From assembly GCF_018687715.1 (NCBI RefSeq), contig NC_056752.1, positions 15,192,501-15,256,500 of the forward strand: a stretch of DNA of 64,000 nt. The letters are read 5' to 3'. The notes below the pieces were generated by a model that did not search any database, was not told the DNA's origin, and saw nothing but the letters and a program-made list of their open reading frames with translations. How positions within the stretch are numbered: position 1 is the stretch's first letter; every line of letters starts with the position of its first letter. The DNA is from Carya illinoinensis. Lineage: Eukaryota; Streptophyta; Magnoliopsida; Fagales; Juglandaceae. Below are positions 59,165-64,000 of this stretch, one piece after another. The translations under genes were made by a program, and so were the position numbers.

Positions 59165-59577
59165 TATAAGGAAACAATTATATTGATATAAATAGGCATA
59201 GCCCAAGTACACAAAATGGTATACAAAAGGTCACACCTAATTAGAGAGAAGAAATAGAAACAAGAAAATCATGAAAATTGAGGCCAAGAAAATCTACAGC
59301 TGTGGCCCAAAGAAAAAGAGTGCTAACAAAAAATAATCTGAGTTCTAGTGAGTGCTCCTTGTCTTCAAATGTCCAATCATTCCGCTCCTTCCACAAGCAC
59401 CACATGACACAAATCGGGACCATTTCCACACCGCTGCGATTTGTGGTAGACCTCAAAGATTTATCAAGCTGGCCATGAGCTTTGTCACTGTGGCTGGCAT
59501 AACCCAAGCTAGGTCCATTCTACTAAACACTTCATTCCATAATGTTCCAGCCACCTCCCAATGTAACAGTATATGCA
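59165..59577 (-). mobile_element. LINE 3' segment (zf-RVT end, 3' UTR, short poly(A))
   Basis: The minus strand reads LLHILLHWEVAGTLWNEV, DLAWVMPATVTKLMA, then VPICVMWCLWKERNDWTFED and FLGLNFHDFLVS, with one stop and a frame change near 59480. A 3' UTR and a short A-run (TTATAAAAAAATATA) end it at about 59165. It is joined head to head at 59577 with a plus-strand LINE RT segment. Confidence 0.8.
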
Positions 59578-60640
59578 ATAGTGAGGTTTTCTGTATTGGT
59601 GAATGGTTGCCCAAATGGTTACTTTAATAGCTCCCAGGGTCTAAGACAAGGAGATCCTTTGTCCCTACTCCCATTAATTCTTGTCATGGTGGCACTTAGC
59701 AAAATGATTATAGCCTTTGTGAACAGTAGCTTTATTGAGGGATTCTCGGTGGGTGATCCTAATAGGGGCACTATTAACCTATCTCATTTATTGTTTGCAA
59801 ATGATACACTTATCTGTTGTGGGGAAAAACAAAGCCAAGTTCAAACTTTGAGGGCATTCTTTCTTTGTTTTGAAGCGGTATCCGGCTCGAAAGTAAACTT
59901 TGATAAATCAAAATTGGTGCCGATGGGCAATGTTCGTAACATCAGGCAGCTAGCTAGTATCCTTGGATGCAAGGTTTACTCGCTTCCTATGAACTACCTC
60001 GGTCTTCCTTTGGGGGCAGTTGCAAGATCTATATCGATTTGGGATTTAGTGGTGGAGAAGATTGAACACAGATTAGCAGGTTGGAAGAGATTGCATCTCT
60101 CGAAAGGCAGTAGGATCACCCTTATCAAAGGTACTCTTTCTAATCTACCAACGTATTTTTTATTTGTATTCCCAATTCCAGGAAGTGTGGCAAACCATAT
60201 TGAGAAGCTATATCGTGACTTTCTTTGGGTTGAGATAGAAGAAGAATTCAAGTATCATCTAGTCAAGTGGGATAAGGTTTGTTCTCCAGTCTCTTTGGGT
60301 GGGTTGGGTATTAGAAATTTGAGGATCTTCAATCAAGCCTTGCTTGGGAAGTGGTTGTGGAGATATAACACGGAAGCCCTACGGAAGTTAGTGATTGATT
60401 GCAAATATGGAGGTATGTGGGGGGGATGGTGCACTAGGGAGGTTCATGGGGTTTATGGAGTGGGAGTTTGGAAACTCATTCAAAGGGGGTGAGGGATCTT
60501 TAATTGGCATACTAGATTGGTGTTGGGCGATGGATCTAGATTAAAATTCTGGATTGATCGATGATGTGGAGAGCAAGCCTTTAAGGATTCTTTTCCAGCA
60601 GTCTTTAGGATTGCAGGTGAGAAAGAAAAGGTCTGCTCCG
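59577..60640 (+). pseudogene. LINE RT segment (inverted relative to its neighbour)
   Basis: The plus strand begins IVRFSVLVNGCPNGYF, then SSQGLRQGDPLSLLPLILV, HLLFANDTLICC (the catalytic ADD is changed to AND), SKLVPMGNV, MNYLGLPLGA, KGSRITLIKGTLSNLPTYF, GGLGIRNLRIFNQALLGKWL and RLKFWIDR. It stays open to 60492 except that RG is followed by TGA, and homology continues to about 60640 (CGEQAFKDSFPAVFRIAGEK). It covers the LINE region just upstream of the part present at 59165-59577, so the two look like halves of one inverted insertion. Confidence 0.82.
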
Positions 60641-60644
60641 ACAT

Positions 60645-61590
60645 CACCCCCTGCTGCCTCCCGCTGGTGGATGGACCAGCATCTCCTCCCACCCTCACTC
60701 TCCACACGGGTTGAGCTTCAAGGGCTAATAGGAGTTCCTCTTTTCCCTTGAGAAGCCCCGTGGGCTTTGGCCCATCATCCCTAGCCTTCGTTAGGCCCAT
60801 ACAGGCCCCAGCATCTACCCTGACCAATTGCCTCATTGGCACTGTCCCCCCTCCTGGTCCAAGCCCACGCCCCTGTCATGGCCTAACTCCAAGCCCAGAT
60901 CCACCTCATTATCCTCCTCAACACACCGTATTAATAAAGAGACTTGCTCTTACAGAGCCTTCAACTACTCTTGCATTTCTTTTAAAGTTCTATGCACACC
61001 AGAATTTGACAAGCCGATAAAGGACCTGCCACCACTTCCTTCCCTTTGTAAATGTGTTGTTCCAACAAGCTTGTGCGCCACATTTGTTTTCCAACCATTG
61101 CTACTGTCAGTCCTACCGCCTGTAGCTCGACCCCTAGGGTGTTCCATACTCTACGCCGGCACCTTCGATTGCACCAGCACCTCCCTAAAAGTTCAAGGTT
61201 GCATACTTGACCTCGGTTTTTTCTTCTAGAGAGATCTCTCCTAGCACAGCAACCATATTCCTCCAACCCCTCCCCTCTATATCTTCAGGGATGAAGATGA
61301 AGTTACGCCACCATATTCCACCAGCACCATAAACCTTCCTTGGTCATTTGAGCACCCATGTGCTCTAAAGCTTTTTGTCACCCTCCCTTTTCGTTGCATA
61401 CAGCTCCTTCATCCCACTCCTCAGGCTTACCTCCAAGGTTCTAATGAACCATTGCACCACAACTTTCCCAACTCTTAGCTCCTTCATTACCCTTCGGCTC
61501 CTCTTTGTGATGAGCACCGAGCCTCCCTCCTCCATCAGAACGAAGACTTTTGATTCAATGACTAATCTTAACAGGAACAGAAACTAAAAC
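60645..61590 (-). pseudogene. LINE ORF1 remnant (IPED-GRGW type)
   Basis: The minus strand reads VLMEEGGSVLITKRSRRVMK, then VVVQWFIRTLE and, near 61300-61200, NFIFIPEDIEGRGWRNMVAV, LGEISLEEKTEVKYAT. This IPE.....GW pattern is seen in ORF1 products of one group of plant LINEs. The C-terminal part (61140-60645) is Gly/Ser/Arg-rich and broken by stops. It borders the inverted LINE segment at about 60640. Confidence 0.5.
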
Positions 61591-61981
61591 GCATTCTAAA
61601 CAACCTCAGAACACTCCACAACTCCTCATCGAAAGACAAATGTACTGAGGGAAAACTGTACGGAGAGAAAACGTACAAGCACACACTATACTCTAGCAAA
61701 TATTGATTCACACCCATTCTCTAGGTCCAGTTGCTCGTTCTAATTCTGCTGTCCATACACTAGTTTAGAAATTAGAATCGAGTCTAAAATCTTTCATAAA
61801 TAATGGCAATTTGGGACTAGGAGATGGTTTTTCCCAACACCATTGTCAATCTATTAGGGAAGACTCAAGCAATGATTTTGCAGACTCGACTCACAAAGCT
61901 TAAAGGTGTGGAGTCCTTAATGTTAACAGCCCCTGTATTTTTCAGAATGAGGGCTAAATATGTTTCATTTAGTCCTTTTGT
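61591..61981. other. Unassigned sequence between LINE pieces
   Basis: No feature that I can support; probably decayed LINE sequence. Confidence 0.3.
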
Positions 61982-62150
61982 AAACCCCTAGGGGTTGGCT
62001 CAAGTCGTAAATGCTTTGGTTTTGGGAGAGAGCGTCAAAGATTTGAATCCTTGAATGTAAACAAACTCTTAAGGACCACATCCCATCAGTGAAAATCCGA
62101 CAATTTACCTAATTCGTGTGATGGGGGGCAATACACAAATTTGGGGTTTA
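61982..62150 (+). mobile_element. SINE (tRNA-derived)
   Basis: CCCCTAGGGGTTGGCTCAAG carries the A box (TGGCTCAAGTCG) and GATTTGAATCC about 45 bp further is the B box (GATTCGAATCC consensus). They are followed by TGTAAACAAACTCTTAAGG and ACATCCCATCAG, the body order of a plant SINE I recognise only by pattern. Pol III internal promoters are slightly degenerate. Confidence 0.6.
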
Positions 62151-62199
62151 ACTAGATAAAAGACATGTTGCATTTGCGTGTTCTCCAAAGTTTCTCATC

Positions 62200-62410
62200 A
62201 TAAAAAACAAATCTGCCCATCCCATGAAAATCATGGAAAACCTTCATTATCTCTTTCTTCACCGCATCCAAGCATGCTTGGAGAAAAAACCCTCGTATAG
62301 CCATCTAGGCCTGGTGCATTGTCTCCAATCAAATCTTTTACTGCCCCTTGAACCTTGTTTTTGTCAAATGAACTTTACAACCAATTTGCCTCCACTCCCA
62401 ATGAATCAAA
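62200..62410 (-). pseudogene. LINE RT N-terminal fragment
   Basis: The minus strand shows DSLGVEANWL, then KVQGAVKDLIGDNAPGLDGY, the conserved start of LINE RT (APGPDG motif with P to L), and a short FHDFHGMGRF piece at the lower end. Orientation and order do not fit the ORF1 remnant at 60645-61590 as one element. Confidence 0.65.
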
Positions 62411-62949
62411 AGACAGCCATCCAGCTTAGATCTCCAGCTATACTATTCAATGTACAATCTTTAGTAAAATTGGGCAATAAGTTAAAAATAATAGGTTGAA
62501 AAAACGCAAAAACCAATATCCTAATGATTATATACTACCTTGATCAAACATAGCTAAGATCTCCAGCTATACTATTCAATGTACTAATGATTATATATTA
62601 CCTATAATCCTGTGCTTCATAAAAGGACTAAGCATATTAAGATTGACAGTTACTTCATTCAAGAAAGGATATTTGAGTAGTGATATGTCTAGACATTTTG
62701 TGAAGTTTGACTAACTTGCACACATGTTTCCTAGGTCCGTATGTTATAGTCGGTAAAAGCTTATTTGTTTCAAGCTGTGTTAATATGACATATATGCTCT
62801 GCCTTGAGGGAGAATGTTCGAAGGCATCATTGTATTAAATATACGTAAAAGTATCAAATGTAATAAAGTATATATAAGACAGTAAGAGAGTAGGGTGAGT
62901 TTATGGGAGAGAGAGATATCATGAAGTATACCATGAAGTATATGGAATG
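62411..62949. other. Unassigned sequence
   Basis: Contains a direct repeat of AAGATCTCCAGCTATACTATTCAATGTAC-type sequence (about 62427 and 62553), roughly 125 bp apart, and AAGTATA repeats near 62925-62955. No gene. Confidence 0.45.
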
Positions 62950-64000
62950 AAGTATATCAAATGGCTATGGAGAAATCATGAAGAGAGAGATGTTTCATGG
63001 AAGAACGTTGTTACTGAAAAATATGGGAGTGGGTGGGGGGATTGATGTTCTAAAGAAGTTAGAGGTGCATATGGGATGAGTTTATGGAAGTATATTAGGA
63101 AAGGATGGGGGGAGTTTTCTAAGCATATCAAATTTAAGGTGGGGGAAGGGAAGAGGATTCTCTTTTGGCATGATATTTGGCGTGGAGAATCAGATCTTAA
63201 ATCATATTTTCCATCATTGTTCAGGTTGGCAAGGGATCAAGATGTTGCTGTGGCAGATTATCTTCAATGTACGGATAACAATTTTTTATGGAATGTTGAT
63301 TCTTTTAGAAATCCTAATGATTGGGAAGTTAATGTTGTTTCAGATTTTTTGGGAAGGATTTATAATTCAAAAGTGATACAGGGAAGTGAGGATAAGCTTT
63401 TGTGGGACTATGCTGGAAATTCCAGGTTTTCAGTCAATTCTTATTATAAGGTGCTTAATTGTAACACTGGCTGTGTATTTGCATGGAAAAGCATTTGGAG
63501 GATGAAGGTACCTACTAAAGTGGCATTCTTCAGTTGGATGGTTGCTCTAGAGAAAGCATTGACTACAGATAATCTTAGAAAACGTGGATTGTGTATAGCA
63601 AATTGGTGTGTCATGTGCAAGAAGGATGGAGAATCTGTTAATCATATCTTTTTACATTGTGAGGTGGCTAACTCCTTGTGGTATGAGGTTATTGGTTGGA
63701 CTGGTTTATTCTGGGTGATGCCTAAGCAAGTAGTGGAGCTTCTTGCATGTTAGTATGGTTGTGAGATGAGGAAAAATGTTGCTGCAGGTGGAGAATGATT
63801 CCTTTGTGTTTAATATGGTGTCTATGGCTGGAAAGAAATGGGAGATGGTTTGAAGACAAGGAGCACTCTTTTGGAGATCTTCAAAACTTTTCTTTTATAC
63901 TTTGAGCTTGTGGGCTAAGATCTTTGTAAGGAATGATGAGAATGTTATGAATCTGTTTCTTTATTAGTTTTCCTGTTTTCTTGTTGTCTAGAGTGTAGTA
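62950..64000 (+). mobile_element. LINE ORF2 3' part (5' truncated), continuing past the window
   Basis: The plus strand reads KWLWRNHEERD, NVVTEKYGSGWGD, then from 63076 an open 225-codon frame: MSLWKYIRKGWGEFSKHIKF, FWHDIWRG, DKLLWDYAGNSRFSVNSYYK, WRMKVPTKVAFFSWMVALEK, GLCIANWCVMCKKDGESVNH, IFLHCEVA (zf-RVT), ending VVELLAC. After a TAG the homology continues as CLIWCLWLERNGRWFEDKEH to about 63910. It overlaps the LINE coordinates of 59577-60640, so it is a separate insertion and better preserved than the others. Confidence 0.85.

Noticed and set aside
1..64000. tRNA genes, rRNA, CRISPR arrays, bacterial operons or ribosome binding sites
   Set aside because: None seen. The only tRNA-like boxes are those of SINEs, and the sequence is plant nuclear repeat DNA, for which CRISPR arrays and ribosome binding sites do not apply.

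Overview
This is a plant nuclear-genome window, most likely from a woody eudicot; Fagales is a guess from the look of the small repeats and is not proven. The reasons are Ty3/gypsy chromoviruses with long LTRs and an initiator-Met primer site, plant-type LINEs carrying DUF4283 and RNase H domains, a CACTA transposon, MITEs, U-rich plant introns, and two host-gene pieces with canonical GT-AG splicing. It is repeat-dominated: I recognise only two host genes with confidence, one frameshifted and one present only as its 3' exons.

Layout. 1-8956 holds a minus-strand Tekay-lineage LTR retrotransposon (element A), cut by the window's left edge, with gag and pol damaged but readable. A short intron-like segment separates gag from pol. 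A sits inside the gag of a plus-strand relative (element B, 8957-13940), which keeps a gag end, 2.3 kb of non-pol sequence and a 3' LTR. 13941-15760 is the remnant of a DNA transposon with TTTGAAC-type repeats and a plant-transposon-protein fragment. 16490-16800 looks like a LINE 3' end. 17824-23402 is a decayed LINE on the minus strand.

23767-38596 is bounded by matching CACTA-type ends and holds four arrays of a short TTCGAAC-like palindrome. It carries a transposon protein on the minus strand, a CACTA transposase C-terminus on the plus strand, an endogenous pararetrovirus remnant in TA-rich DNA, a hAT-like MITE, a long hairpin, and two solo LTRs of the A/B family with perfect 5-bp target duplications.

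38597-41600 is mostly unassigned, with one possible first exon. 41600-43190 is a gypsy gag-protease fragment abutting a second minus-strand LINE (43190-48174). 49479-50555 is a two-exon gene of the citrate-binding-protein type with a one-base frameshift. 52045-54165 is a DNA-transposon-like unit with transcript-like contents, followed by two MITEs.

56834-58425 (minus) holds four intact 3' exons of a CDPK-related kinase. The space where its kinase exons should begin (59160-64000) is a pile of LINE fragments, one of them inverted in the manner of twin priming, plus a SINE.

Apart from the two host genes, the coding sequences are transposon or viral remnants with stops or frameshifts. They work together only as a nested insertion record: B, then A into B; a CACTA, then solo LTRs, MITE and viral fragment into it; LINEs into or upstream of the kinase gene.
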